NCBI RefSeq assembly: GCF_000022565.1
Contig: NC_012483.1
Span: forward strand, 1,426,001 to 1,490,000
DNA: 64,000 bases
From: Acidobacterium capsulatum ATCC 51196
GTDB lineage: Bacteria > Acidobacteriota > Terriglobia > Terriglobales > Acidobacteriaceae
Direction: 5' to 3'
Under the pieces are notes generated by a model. That model was not told the DNA's origin and ran no database searches. It worked only from the letters and a program-made list of their open reading frames with translations. Of the stretch, positions 31,662-40,498 are shown one piece after another. How positions within the stretch are numbered: the stretch's first letter is position 1; each line of letters begins with the position of its first letter. The translations under genes were made by a program, and so were the position numbers.

Positions 31662-33764
31662 ATGCGTTCTTTTCGCTGGCTGTGGTGCGGCGCTGCTGCA
31701 TTTTTTATTGCCCTTTCGATGCCTGGCTTGCCGCGCGCGCGCGCGCAGGCGACCAACTACCCTGACCAGCCGCCGATTCTGCTGGGTGCGGCGTGGTATC
31801 CCGAGCAGTGGCCGAGTTCACGGTGGAATGCCGATCTGGACTTGATGGAGAAGGCGCACATTCACGTGGTGCGCATTGGCGAGTTTGCGTGGAGCAGCAT
31901 GGAGCCGAAGGAGGGGATCTACACCTTTGGCTGGCTGGACCAGGCGATTGCGATGGCGGCGCAGCACCATATTGCGGTGGTGCTGGGGACGCCGACGGCG
32001 GCTCCGCCGGCGTGGCTGACGACGAAGTATCCGCAGACGCTGCGGACGAATGATCATGGCGTGAAGGCGCAGCATGGAAACCGGGCGCAGTACTCGTTCA
32101 CGGACCCGATGTACCGCAAGTTTGCCTACCAGATTGCGTGGGAGATGGCGAAGCGCTATGGGCATAACCCGGACGTCGTGGGATGGCAGCTCGATAACGA
32201 GATTGCGAATCCGGACTTTGGGCCGACCGGGCAGGCGGCGTTTCATGCGTGGCTGAAGAACCGCTACGGCACGATTGCGAACCTGAACCAACAGTGGGCG
32301 ACGGCGTACTGGAGCGAGACGTACGACAATTTCGATGAGGTTCCGGTGCGGGACTACAACGAGAACCCCGCGCTGCTGCTGGACTGGCAGCGGTTTGTTT
32401 CTGACACGTGGAAGAGCTATCTCGAAAACCAGATCGAGGCGATTCGTCCGAATATTGATCCGCGCCAGTTCATCACGACGAACACGATGGGCTGGTTTGA
32501 TGGATTCAACGAGTACGAGATTCACTCGGTGCTGGACGTGGCGGCGTGGGATGACTACATCTCAACGGACCACTACGACTACCTGGACAACGGCGCGCGG
32601 CATGATCTGACGCGCGGATATAAGAACAAGAACTTCTGGGTGATGGAGACCGAGCCGGTGTTTGTGGACTGGCGCGGAACGAACACTCCACTGAAGAAGG
32701 GACAGGTGCGCGACATGGCGTGGCAGGCGATTGGACATGGCGCGGACGCGGTGGAGTACTGGCAGTGGAGGAGCGCTCCGAACGGGCAGGAGGAGTATCA
32801 CGGCGTGCTGGTGGGCGCCGATGGCGAGCCCGCGCCGGTGTACCCGGAGATTCAGAAGATTGGCCAGGAATTTGATGAGGCAGGCAGCGCGCTGGAAGGC
32901 ACGACGCCGCACTCCGAAGTGGCGGTGATCAACGACTATGACAGCCGCTGGGCGATCAACTTTCAGCGGCAGGCGGCGAAGTTCGATCCGGTCAAGGAGA
33001 TGCTGGCGTTTTATGATCCGCTGCGGACGGCCTCGCAGGCAGTGGATGTGGTTTCAGTGAATGCCGCGCTGGACCAGTACAAGCTGGTGGTGGCTCCGGC
33101 GCTGAATGTGCTGACGCAGGCCGAGGCCACGAAGCTGGAGGCGTATGTGGAGCAGGGCGGGCACCTGGTGCTGGGTCCGCGCAGCGGGATGAAGAAGCTG
33201 AATGACGGCCTGCAGCCGGAGCAGCAACCGGGACCGATGGAACCGTTTCTGGGCGCGCGGGTGGAGCAGTTCTATGCGCTGGACAAGGATGTTCCGCTGG
33301 AAGGGCCGCTGGGCGTGGGCACGGCGCAGATCTGGGCCGAGCCGTTGAGCGTGACGGCCAAGGGCAAGGATGCCGCGGCGGTGAAGGTGCTGGAGAGCTA
33401 TGGACGGAGCAACGGATGGCTCGACGGGCAGGCGGCGATTGTGACGCGCAAGATGGGCAAGGGGACGATCACGTATGTGGGCGCGTGGCTGACTCCGGCA
33501 CTGATGAAGCGCTTTGCCGACTACGAACTGCAGCAGGCGGGCGTGCATCCGCTGCTGGCGGGAGTTCCGGCGGGCGTGGAGGTATGCGTGCGGTCGAATG
33601 CGCACAAATATATCCTGATCCTGATCAATCACAACACCGAAGCGCGGCGCGTGGAGCTGCATCGCGCGATGTATAACCTGCTGGCGAACAAGACGGCCGT
33701 GGTGAATGCGGTGACGCTGCCGAAGTATGGGGTGGCGGTGCTGGAGGCTTCTTCCGCGCAGTAG
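31662..33764 (+). CDS. Exported GH42 beta-galactosidase-like glycosidase
   Basis: This 700-aa protein has a signal peptide (1-29, ending ARAQA). The TIM-barrel domain (about 35-410) opens with LLGAAWYPEQWP, the GH42 mark. The acid/base glutamate is E180 (WQLDNE) and the nucleophile is probably E329 (FWVMETEP). A beta-galactosidase trimerisation-like domain (about 420-620) and a C-terminal beta domain follow, the usual GH42 order. The substrate would be a galactoside, but specificity varies. It is followed by a strong terminator at 33800. Confidence 0.88.
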   Translation: MRSFRWLWCGAAAFFIALSMPGLPRARAQATNYPDQPPILLGAAWYPEQWPSSRWNADLDLMEKAHIHVVRIGEFAWSSMEPKEGIYTFGWLDQAIAMAAQHHIAVVLGTPTAAPPAWLTTKYPQTLRTNDHGVKAQHGNRAQYSFTDPMYRKFAYQIAWEMAKRYGHNPDVVGWQLDNEIANPDFGPTGQAAFHAWLKNRYGTIANLNQQWATAYWSETYDNFDEVPVRDYNENPALLLDWQRFVSDTWKSYLENQIEAIRPNIDPRQFITTNTMGWFDGFNEYEIHSVLDVAAWDDYISTDHYDYLDNGARHDLTRGYKNKNFWVMETEPVFVDWRGTNTPLKKGQVRDMAWQAIGHGADAVEYWQWRSAPNGQEEYHGVLVGADGEPAPVYPEIQKIGQEFDEAGSALEGTTPHSEVAVINDYDSRWAINFQRQAAKFDPVKEMLAFYDPLRTASQAVDVVSVNAALDQYKLVVAPALNVLTQAEATKLEAYVEQGGHLVLGPRSGMKKLNDGLQPEQQPGPMEPFLGARVEQFYALDKDVPLEGPLGVGTAQIWAEPLSVTAKGKDAAAVKVLESYGRSNGWLDGQAAIVTRKMGKGTITYVGAWLTPALMKRFADYELQQAGVHPLLAGVPAGVEVCVRSNAHKYILILINHNTEARRVELHRAMYNLLANKTAVVNAVTLPKYGVAVLEASSAQ

Positions 33765-33799
33765 CGCACGCGTGTTGACAGGCTTGTTGTCCTCCCAAA

Positions 33800-33838
33800 C
33801 ACCGGGAATCCCTTGCGGGTTTCCGGTGCCTTTTTTTT
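33800..33838 (+). terminator. Rho-independent terminator of the GH42 gene
   Basis: CACCGG (33800-33805) pairs with CCGGTG (33823-33828), with further inner pairing through CCC/GGG, followed by CC and eight T residues (33831-33838). Confidence 0.88.
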
Positions 33839-33867
33839 GCGGAGAAGGATGCAGCGGTGGAGGCAGG

Positions 33868-33900
33868 AAAAAGTCCCGGGCCAGCGAGCTGGCCCGGGAC
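33868..33900 (-). terminator. Terminator of the OmpA-like lipoprotein gene
   Basis: A perfect 13-bp stem (33873-33885 with 33888-33900, arms GTCCCGGGCCAGC) is followed on the minus strand by five T residues (33868-33872). It lies 25 bp after the stop of the leftward gene. Confidence 0.85.
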
Positions 33901-33925
33901 CGTAGTTGGGGAAGGGACTTGTGAA

Positions 33926-34717
33926 TTACTGGGTGTTGGAGGGAAGCTGGGTTTCAGTCTGGCCCTGGGTTTGACTCTGGGTTTGGCTTTGGGGCTGCGC
34001 GGGCGACTGCGCCTGGCTGCCCGAAGAGCCGGTGGAAGTGTTGCTCATGTTGGTGAGCAACTGCACCTGCACGCGGCGGTTTTTCGCGCGGCCAGAGGCG
34101 GTGCGGTTGCTGGCGACTTCATCGGCCTTGCCGAGTCCGAGCACGTAGAACTTGTACGGCGGAACGTGGTAGGTCGCAGCCAGATAGCGCTCGACGGCCT
34201 GCGCGCGGCGCTGGCTGAGCTGATCGTTATAGGCCTTGGTTCCGGTGGAATCAGTGCTGCCGGTCAATGCCACAATGTAGCCCTTGGTGCTGCCCATTTG
34301 CGAGGCGAGCTGGTCGAGCTTGGACTTGTCTCCGCGTGAGAGCACGGCCTTGTTGAAGCCAAAGGTGACGTTGATCTGAGCCACGGGCTGATAGTTGTCG
34401 AGATTGGAAACGACACCCGAGAGCGCGTTGGTCTGGCTCATGGCCTGCTGGGCCGATTGATTGGCGGAGTCCGCACTCTGCTGCGCGGTCTGCGCGGCAC
34501 CCTGCGCCTGCTGGATGCCGGACTGGGCGCGCTTGTCCACATTCTGAATCTCGCGATGATTTTGCGCGGTGACCTGATTCAGCTCATGGGTCTGCTCGAC
34601 GAGGGGCTGCGTCTGGCTGCGCACGTACTTCTTTGTGGCGCACCCGGCAGTGAAAAGCAGAGAAGATGCTGCGCACAAGGCCACCAAGGGTGCTACGGAA
34701 GAGCGATAACGGGTCAT
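33926..34717 (-). CDS. OmpA-family lipoprotein
   Basis: This 263-aa lipoprotein has a lipobox ending at C26 (LLFTAGC). A Gln/Ala-rich coiled-coil region (about 38-105, heptads such as QQAQGAAQTAQQSAD) is followed by an OmpA/MotB peptidoglycan-binding domain (about 115-225, ALTGSTDSTGTKAYNDQLSQRRAQAVERYL and a NRRVQV end) and a Gln/Ser/Pro-rich tail. It probably links the outer membrane to peptidoglycan. The coiled coil resembles Lpp-like spacers. It is transcribed alone, with its own terminator. Confidence 0.88.
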   Translation of the reverse strand: MTRYRSSVAPLVALCAASSLLFTAGCATKKYVRSQTQPLVEQTHELNQVTAQNHREIQNVDKRAQSGIQQAQGAAQTAQQSADSANQSAQQAMSQTNALSGVVSNLDNYQPVAQINVTFGFNKAVLSRGDKSKLDQLASQMGSTKGYIVALTGSTDSTGTKAYNDQLSQRRAQAVERYLAATYHVPPYKFYVLGLGKADEVASNRTASGRAKNRRVQVQLLTNMSNTSTGSSGSQAQSPAQPQSQTQSQTQGQTETQLPSNTQ

Positions 34718-35042
34718 AGGGAACGGTTCTCCATTTCGTGTCTGTCATTCGGCCCGAGACAGCGCCGTCAGGCAGTGGAGAAGCAAGCGAGAGGCCAAAA
34801 TCGCAAGATTACGGCAGGTGCTTGAAATTACGAAAGTTATCTTGCGGGTTGCGGAAGAGCGCACGGTGAAAGTGTGTAGGTTTTACCCGATGCATAGGGT
34901 TGATTTACCCGATTTGGGATGGCGATGAGCCTGATTTTTTGCGCGCAGCAAGCCGCCATGGGCACGGCGGAGAGGGCGCGAGGCGGAGAACTTCCCTGCC
35001 CCGTTACACTGAGAGAAGGCTCTCGCCTGAGAAATTGCCGCC
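34718..35042. other. Divergent gap between the OmpA-like gene and uvrC
   Basis: 325 bp that must carry both divergent promoters. I see no strong boxes and no gene. Confidence 0.5.
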
Positions 35043-36980
35043 ATGGATTTGCAGGAAAAGATTCGAACACTGCCCACCGGGCCCGGCGTGTATCTGTATA
35101 AGAATGCCGACGGTGAGGTGATTTATGTCGGCAAGGCGAAGAATCTGCGCTCACGCGTGCGCTCGTATTTGCTGGAGGCCTCGCAGGCGAACGCGAAGAC
35201 GGGCTCGCTGATGCGCGAGGCTGTGGACCTGGACTACATCACGGTCGGCAACGAGCATGAGGCGCTGGCGCTTGAGAACAACCTGATCAAGCAGCGCAAG
35301 CCACGGTTCAACGTGCTGCTGCGCGATGACAAGACGTATCCGTATGTGAAGCTGACGCTGGGCGACCGCTACCCGAAGGTGTTTGTGACGCGGCGGCTGC
35401 GCAAGGATGGCGCGGCTTATTATGGGCCGTTCTTCCCGGGCAACCTGGCGTACCGGATTGTCGATCTGATTCATCGCAGCTTTCTGCTGCCGAGCTGCAA
35501 GGTGGATTTATCGCGCTACCATGCGCGGGCCTGCCTGCAGTACTACATCAAGCGGTGCCTGGGACCATGCGTGAAGCATCTGACGACGCCGGAGGCTTAT
35601 CGCGAAGCGGTGCGCGACGCGCAGTGGTTTCTGGAAGGGCGCGGCGCGGACCTGGAGCGCTCGCTCGAAGTGCGCATGCAGGAAGCCGCCGCAGCCGAGC
35701 AATTTGAGCTGGCGGCGAAATATCGCGACCTGCTGGTGACGCTGCACCAGTTGCAGGAGAAGCAGCGCGTGGCCTCGGCCGACGATGACGACGCCGACGT
35801 GTTTGGCTACCACTATGAGAACGGCATGCTGGCGGTGAACCTGTTTCACATGCGCGGCGGCAAGATGGTGGACCGCCGCGAGTTCTTTTGGGAAGAACTG
35901 CCGGAGTTTATGGAAGAGGGCGCGCAGGAGGAAGAAGTGCTCCCAGCGCAGGCAGAGGGCCGGGGCGAGGTGCAGGTGGAGCTGCGCTTTGAGCCGGGTG
36001 CATTCTTCTCTGCGCTGCTGAAGCAGATCTATATTGAGCAGCCGTATGTGCCGCGCAGCATTTATGTGCCGGTGAATTTTGCCGACCGCGAAGCGCTGGC
36101 GGGCCTGCTGGCCGAGCAGACGCATCACCGCATTGAGCTGGCCGTGCCGCAGCGCGGCGACAAGCGCTCACTGGTGGACCTGGCCGGGCAGAATGCGCGG
36201 CAAAGCTATGAGCAGCGCTTTCGCGTGATGCAGCCGAATCAGAAGGCCATTCAGGAGGCACTGCAGGATGCGCTGATGCTCGAAGAGCTGCCGCGCCGCA
36301 TTGAGTGCTTTGACATCTCGCACATTCAGGGCGCGGAGACCGTAGCGTCGATGGTGGTGTGGGAGAACGGCGCGATGAAGAAGGCTGACTACCGCAAGTT
36401 CCAGATCAAGACGGTGAGCGGCGTGGATGATTTTGCGTCGATGCGCGAGGTGCTGACACGGCGGTATCGCCGCGTGATTGAAGAGAAGCAGGCGATGCCG
36501 GACGTGATCCTGATTGACGGCGGCATCGGCCAGTTGCGTGCGGCGGCGGCAGCGCTGGAAGAACTGGGGCAGACGACGCAGACGGTGGCTTCGATTGCGA
36601 AGCGCGAAGAGATTATCTACCTGTACGGACACGAAGACGAGCCGATTGTGCTGGAGCGGCGCTCGCCGGTGCTGCACCTGGTGCAGCGGATTCGCGATGA
36701 GTCGCACCGCTTTGCAATCGCCTACCATCGCAAGCGGCGCGAGATGCGCGACCGGGACTCGGAGCTGCTGGAGATTCCGGGAGTGGGCACGCGGACGCGC
36801 ACGCGACTTCTGGAGCACTTCGGCAGCCTGCGCGGTGTGCGCAAGGCCGATGTGGAAGCACTGACGGCGGTGGTTCCGCGGCCCACGGCGGAGGCGATTG
36901 CGGCGCACTTTCAAGGGGAAAAAGCAGAGCCGGAGGCGGCTGCCGGGCTCGTGCGGATTGATGAAAGCAAAACCGTGTAA
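35043..36980 (+). CDS. uvrC: Excinuclease ABC subunit C
   Basis: This 645-aa nuclease of nucleotide excision repair makes both incisions beside a UvrB-bound lesion. The GIY-YIG domain opens PTGPGVYLYKNADGEVIYVG (about 11-30). A UVR motif lies at about 219-245 (EQFELAAKYRDLL). The RNase-H-like endonuclease half carries DISHIQG and VILIDGGIGQL, and the C-terminus has a helix-hairpin-helix domain (about 570-620). The order and length fit UvrC. Confidence 0.95.
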   Translation: MDLQEKIRTLPTGPGVYLYKNADGEVIYVGKAKNLRSRVRSYLLEASQANAKTGSLMREAVDLDYITVGNEHEALALENNLIKQRKPRFNVLLRDDKTYPYVKLTLGDRYPKVFVTRRLRKDGAAYYGPFFPGNLAYRIVDLIHRSFLLPSCKVDLSRYHARACLQYYIKRCLGPCVKHLTTPEAYREAVRDAQWFLEGRGADLERSLEVRMQEAAAAEQFELAAKYRDLLVTLHQLQEKQRVASADDDDADVFGYHYENGMLAVNLFHMRGGKMVDRREFFWEELPEFMEEGAQEEEVLPAQAEGRGEVQVELRFEPGAFFSALLKQIYIEQPYVPRSIYVPVNFADREALAGLLAEQTHHRIELAVPQRGDKRSLVDLAGQNARQSYEQRFRVMQPNQKAIQEALQDALMLEELPRRIECFDISHIQGAETVASMVVWENGAMKKADYRKFQIKTVSGVDDFASMREVLTRRYRRVIEEKQAMPDVILIDGGIGQLRAAAAALEELGQTTQTVASIAKREEIIYLYGHEDEPIVLERRSPVLHLVQRIRDESHRFAIAYHRKRREMRDRDSELLEIPGVGTRTRTRLLEHFGSLRGVRKADVEALTAVVPRPTAEAIAAHFQGEKAEPEAAAGLVRIDESKTV

Positions 36981-37075
36981 GCCGCGCCGATGGTGAAGGG
37001 GATTTTGTTTGATGCCGCCGAAAGAAGCGCCAAACAGGGATTGGGGCATCGGGCAGACGCCATCAGAATAGAAAT

Positions 37076-37447
37076 ATGCCTCGCAAGAATCCGAGCAAAA
37101 AGCCGGTCACCGCGATTCCTCTGCTGCTGGTCGGCTCAGACTCGGCCGAATTGGATCGGAAGGCCGCTCTGCTTACGGCTCATGGATATGTGGTGACCCG
37201 CGCGGAGAATATCTGCTACGCGGAGATGTTTGCGGCGGAGCAGTATTTTGAAGCCGCGGTGTACGACTCCTCGCTGGACACACAGGAGCAGATCTCTCTG
37301 GCGCGCATCATGCGCGTTCGCTGGCCGTGGATGCGGCTGGTGCGCTGCGGGCCGATGCCGGCGCATGCGGATCCGGATTTGTTTGACGCGTGGTCGCTGT
37401 CAGAAGAGCGCCTGCCGCAGGATGTGGAAAGCACGCTGGTGTTTTAG
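37076..37447 (+). CDS. Receiver-like single-domain protein
   Basis: This 123-aa protein has a basic N-terminus followed by what looks like a CheY-like fold: LLLVGSDSAELDRKAALLTAHGYVV, then the possible phospho-site strand AAVYDSSL, and LARIMRVRWPWMRLVRCG in place of the usual third strand. The acidic pocket (normally DD) is reduced to SDS, and the conserved C-terminal Lys is not evident. It could be a non-phosphorylated pseudo-receiver. No kinase is adjacent. It follows uvrC by 95 bp. Confidence 0.5.
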   Translation: MPRKNPSKKPVTAIPLLLVGSDSAELDRKAALLTAHGYVVTRAENICYAEMFAAEQYFEAAVYDSSLDTQEQISLARIMRVRWPWMRLVRCGPMPAHADPDLFDAWSLSEERLPQDVESTLVF

Positions 37448-37458
37448 GGCGTGCGCTT

Positions 37459-37486
37459 GCTCCGGGGCTGAGGCCGTGCCCTGATA
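37459..37486. repeat. Palindromic repeat family, copy D (partial)
   Basis: A short copy, CTCCGGGGCTGAGGCCGTGCCCTGATAC with the first and last modules fused; the middle is missing. Confidence 0.6.
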
Positions 37487-37508
37487 CAGAAACTGAGGCA
37501 TGGGAGGG

Positions 37509-37642
37509 GTTTTCCCTCAGGGGCTGAAGCCCGGAGTCTTTGGATGCTTGGGATGTACGGGCTGAAGCCCGTACCCTTCAGAGGCTGAGGTTCTTTCTTT
37601 GGTGGGCGGTTGGTGGCATGGCGAAAGCCGTGCCCTGATACA
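37509..37642. repeat. Palindromic repeat family, copy E (full length)
   Basis: All three modules are present: CCCTCAGGGGCTGAAGCCC, GTACGGGC-TGAA-GCCCGTAC and GGCATGGCGAAAGCCGTGCC-CTGATAC. This copy best defines the unit. Confidence 0.8.
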
Positions 37643-37722
37643 GAGACTTCGATTGATTGGGCTTTTCACCCGGTTCACTTCGTTTGGTCAGGGTGACAAG
37701 GGGCGAGGACGCCCGGTCTACT

Positions 37723-37823
37723 CGGCCGGGACGACAAGAGGGCGGGCATGGTGGGAGAAACCTCGGGCGGCGTTTGGGGGCCGAGGCATCGCCGGGATTC
37801 TTCGCTGCGCTCAGAATGACGCC
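37723..37823. repeat. 100-bp dispersed repeat, copy 2
   Basis: Partner of 28131-28232. Shared blocks are GGCCGGGACGACAAGAGGGC, GTGGGAGAAAC, CGGGCGGCGTTTG and TCAGAATGACGC. Confidence 0.75.
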
Positions 37824-37840
37824 TTCTTTATCGTGTGCTT

Positions 37841-37909
37841 TGACTCAGAGGCTGAAGCCCGTTCATTTATGCGCGGTTGGTGGCATGGCTAAAGCCATGC
37901 CCTGATACA
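37841..37909. repeat. Palindromic repeat family, copy F
   Basis: First module CTCAGAGGCTGAAGCCC and last module GGCATGGCTAAAGCCATGCC-CTGATAC (8-bp stem, TAAAG-type loop). Confidence 0.75.
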
Positions 37910-37929
37910 ACTGTGCTTCTGGGAGGGAT

Positions 37930-37980
37930 TTTCCCTCAGGGGCTGAAGCCCACATCTCAAAGGCGAGATGTGGGGCACCC
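37930..37980. repeat. Palindromic repeat family, copy G
   Basis: First module TTCCCTCAGGGGCTGAAGCC, joined to a CCCACATCTC...GAGATGTGGGGCACCC hairpin that also occurs at 31536-31566. Confidence 0.7.
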
Positions 37981-38002
37981 GTTTGGTTGTGGCGTTGTGA
38001 GA

Positions 38003-38689
38003 TTAGACGCCGATGGCGATGAGCATCTCTTTGACGGTGGCGCGCCAGCGTTGCAGTTCGGCACGGTCGCCGAGCTTGAGCTGTTGCACGGCCTCGGCAA
38101 GGGTGATGCGGCGGCTGTACAGTTCGTCGGTGACGCGATCGGCAAGATCGGGCAGATAGAGCGCCTGGCCGCCCTGCTGGGCGATGGCGTCGCGCAGCGG
38201 GCTCTGCTCAAAGAGCTCGAATTTGCGCTCGTCGCCGAAGTAGCCGTTGCGCACGACATGCACGACGCCCATGCCGCCGGACATCATCTGCAGATATTCG
38301 TTGAGCAGTTCGAGGCTGTCGCGCTGGCGGTTGATGACCCAGAGGGTGAGCAGCGGGCGGCCCAGTTCCTTGAGTGAGTCCAGCAGCAGCGCGCCGTGGG
38401 CGCGCACGGCGTCGTTGTTGCGCGCGGGCGTGTTGACGACGATGGTCTTGAATGGGTTGGCATCGGCCACGTTGACCATCTGAATCCAGCCATCGACGGA
38501 GTCCAGATCGAGGACTTCGCTCTCGACCTCGCGGTGATAGGACTTCCAGACATCGGGATTGGTCGTGTCGCCTTCGAGCAGGCGCAGATAGCGATGCTCG
38601 GCGGTGAGATAGTCCAGCACGGCCATGGAGGTGATGGATTTTCCCACTCCCCCCTTGCTTCCACTGACAAAAACGATGGGTTGGTTCAT
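38003..38689 (-). CDS. ParA/MinD-like P-loop ATPase
   Basis: This 228-aa protein starts with a deviant Walker A motif, GSKGGVGKS (about 9-17), the mark of the ParA/MinD/ArsA group. It follows with LRLLEGDTTNPDVW (the switch aspartate) and KTIVVNTPA. It lacks an HTH domain and no parB is adjacent, so chromosome partition is unlikely. Orphan members position or regulate other protein complexes. It is the last gene of a leftward group with two protein phosphatases. The ATG at 38689 puts the P-loop near the N-terminus, as usual. Confidence 0.8.
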   Translation of the reverse strand: MNQPIVFVSGSKGGVGKSITSMAVLDYLTAEHRYLRLLEGDTTNPDVWKSYHREVESEVLDLDSVDGWIQMVNVADANPFKTIVVNTPARNNDAVRAHGALLLDSLKELGRPLLTLWVINRQRDSLELLNEYLQMMSGGMGVVHVVRNGYFGDERKFELFEQSPLRDAIAQQGGQALYLPDLADRVTDELYSRRITLAEAVQQLKLGDRAELQRWRATVKEMLIAIGV

Positions 38690-38789
38690 TGCGCCCCATG
38701 CTAAATAATGCGGGCGGTGAGGTGGGAATAATTGTTGGGAAATTTCAAGCGATGGTAACTGCACGCCCAGATACCGGGGTCATGCAGAC

Positions 38790-39272
38790 CTATCGTAGCA
38801 ATGCCTGCCAGTTTTGCGTGAGGAACTGGCGGATTCCCTGCCCAGGCCTGTAGGCCGGATAGAGAAGCGTGAAGGCGGCGGCAGCGACGGAGAAGCTGTC
38901 TTGCGGAATGACGCGGAGATAGCAGGCCAGAAAGAGCATGGCCAGCGAGGGTGCACGCGATTCACCCTGGTTGCAGTGAATGAGCAGGGTGGCTCCGGCA
39001 TCGTAGTGCCGCGCGGCAAAGAGGAGGAATTGCCGGAAGCTCTCGATTTTGAAGAGCGGCAAGGGCGGGTCAATCAGGTTGAGGAAAAGCTCGCCGGGCT
39101 GCAGGCGGCAAAGATACTCCGGGTGCGAGGCGTCGAGGCTGCGAGTGTAACCCACGGCGCGCTGGTGGCAGGGTGACTTGCAGGCGTGCACGACGGCCAT
39201 TTGCGCGTTTCCAGCGCGGCAACAGGAGAGATCGCCGACGAGGACACGCTCAAAGACGGGGACGGGCTGCAT
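38790..39272 (-). CDS. Dual-specificity/tyrosine phosphatase-like protein
   Basis: This 160-aa protein has the phosphatase P-loop HC-x5-R at about 99-106 (HCNQGESRAPSLA), where the Cys attacks the phosphate and the Ser after the Arg helps release it. The preceding NLIDPP segment could supply the general acid. Five more cysteines lie in the N-terminal part (for example SCC at 17-18). It starts 10 bp after the PP2C gene stops, so the two phosphatases are co-transcribed. The ATG at 39272 is chosen because the longer frame is antisense-like to the PP2C gene. Confidence 0.75.
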   Translation of the reverse strand: MQPVPVFERVLVGDLSCCRAGNAQMAVVHACKSPCHQRAVGYTRSLDASHPEYLCRLQPGELFLNLIDPPLPLFKIESFRQFLLFAARHYDAGATLLIHCNQGESRAPSLAMLFLACYLRVIPQDSFSVAAAAFTLLYPAYRPGQGIRQFLTQNWQALLR

Positions 39273-39282
39273 GGCAGCCAGT

Positions 39283-40086
39283 TTACGCTCCGGAGCGGGT
39301 GTAGGGGCGGCCGCGGTACATGGACATGGTTTCGACGGCGCGAATGGCGATGACGAGCGCGGTGATGTTGTCTGAAGCATCGGCGGCGAGCGCCTGATCG
39401 ACAAGGATCTGCGCGAGCGCCTCGGGATCATGAGGCCCGGAGAGCGTGCGGGCGATCTGCGCGCTGGTGAGTGCGTTGGAGAGGCCATCACTGCACAGCA
39501 GAAGAAGGTCACGCGGCTGCAGCATGGCCGTGGTACTGTCAGCGGTGACGAAGCGCTCGGGGCCAAGCGTGCGGGCGAGCACGTTGCGGGAGTGCGATTC
39601 CGCAGCCTCAGCGGCGGAGATGAGGCCGAGACGGAGCTGCTCGTTGACCCAGGTGTGATCGGTAGTGAGGGGATGGGCCGTGCCCTGCCGGATGAGATAG
39701 CAGCGCGAGTCGCCCACGTGCGCGATGTGTGCCACGTGATTGCGCAGGGCGCAGAGGACGAGCGTGGTGGCGATGCCGCGTTCGCGATGGCCGGCGCGGA
39801 GGCCCTCATCATGCACGGCGGCATTGGCGTGCTGTACCAGGCGCGGCAAGAGGCTGGCGAGCGAGGTTTCTTCCGGCGACCGAGCGAAGCCTTCGACGGC
39901 AACCTCAACGGCGCGCGCGGAAGCGACTTCGCCGGCCTCAAGACCGCCGACACCATCAGCCACGGCGAAGAGCCATCCTCGCGAGCGGGCCTCTTGCCGG
40001 GAGCGGGGAGTGTAGACACCAAGGGCGTCTTCATTGACGGCGCGATGACCGGCAGAGGTGGCCTGTCCGAAGGCTAAATCGATCAT
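39283..40086 (-). CDS. PP2C-family Ser/Thr protein phosphatase
   Basis: This 267-aa cytoplasmic metal-dependent phosphatase shows the PP2C motifs VNEDALGVY, FAVADGVGG (metal-binding D), GIATTLVLCAL, AHVGDSRCYLIR, LLLCSDGLSNAL and DASDNITALVI. It could reverse phosphorylation by Ser/Thr kinases such as that at 44187. The C-terminus ends in a short polar tail. It is the first of three leftward genes (PP2C, dual-specificity phosphatase, ParA-like ATPase). Confidence 0.92.
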   Translation of the reverse strand: MIDLAFGQATSAGHRAVNEDALGVYTPRSRQEARSRGWLFAVADGVGGLEAGEVASARAVEVAVEGFARSPEETSLASLLPRLVQHANAAVHDEGLRAGHRERGIATTLVLCALRNHVAHIAHVGDSRCYLIRQGTAHPLTTDHTWVNEQLRLGLISAAEAAESHSRNVLARTLGPERFVTADSTTAMLQPRDLLLLCSDGLSNALTSAQIARTLSGPHDPEALAQILVDQALAADASDNITALVIAIRAVETMSMYRGRPYTRSGA

Positions 40087-40498
40087 TTGGAGCAGCTTTC
40101 ACACCATCGTGGGTGCGGTGAGCGGGTGAGCAGCGGTGACCCGGGTATAGCTAATGAAACGCAGAAACCGCATGAGGAACGCATAAAGGCGCGAGGGAAA
40201 AGAGAAAAACGGGTGGAATCTTCTCTAAACATTAAAAATTCCTTGAGGTTTGGGGAGGCCTTGTGCAAACTTTCTCCATGATGTGGTAATTCCCGCGCTT
40301 GCGGACCACGGATTGGAACCGGCCTCCTATAGCGGCTCTGGTTTCCGGCTGAGGGCATGAAGCCTGCTTGGATAGCGGGTTGGATCGCCTGGATGACCGG
40401 CGGCCATGCATGTATGAGGTCCGTTCTGGCGGCCATGGCCTTGCCGCAAACCTGGGACTGGTTCCCCGCAGCAGTGGCCATCCAGCGACGCCAGCACT
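40087..40498. other. Divergent gap between the PP2C and sensor-kinase genes
   Basis: 412 bp. It should carry both promoters. A 78-codon rightward frame (40357-40593) overlaps the kinase start and is not convincing. No strong hairpin or operator was seen. Confidence 0.5.

Larger units (their letters stand above)
37448..38002. other. Repeat-filled gap after the receiver-like gene
   Basis: 555 bp with no gene, made almost wholly of repeats: palindromic copies at 37459-37486, 37509-37642, 37841-37909 and 37930-37980, and the second 100-bp repeat at 37723-37823. Confidence 0.7.
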
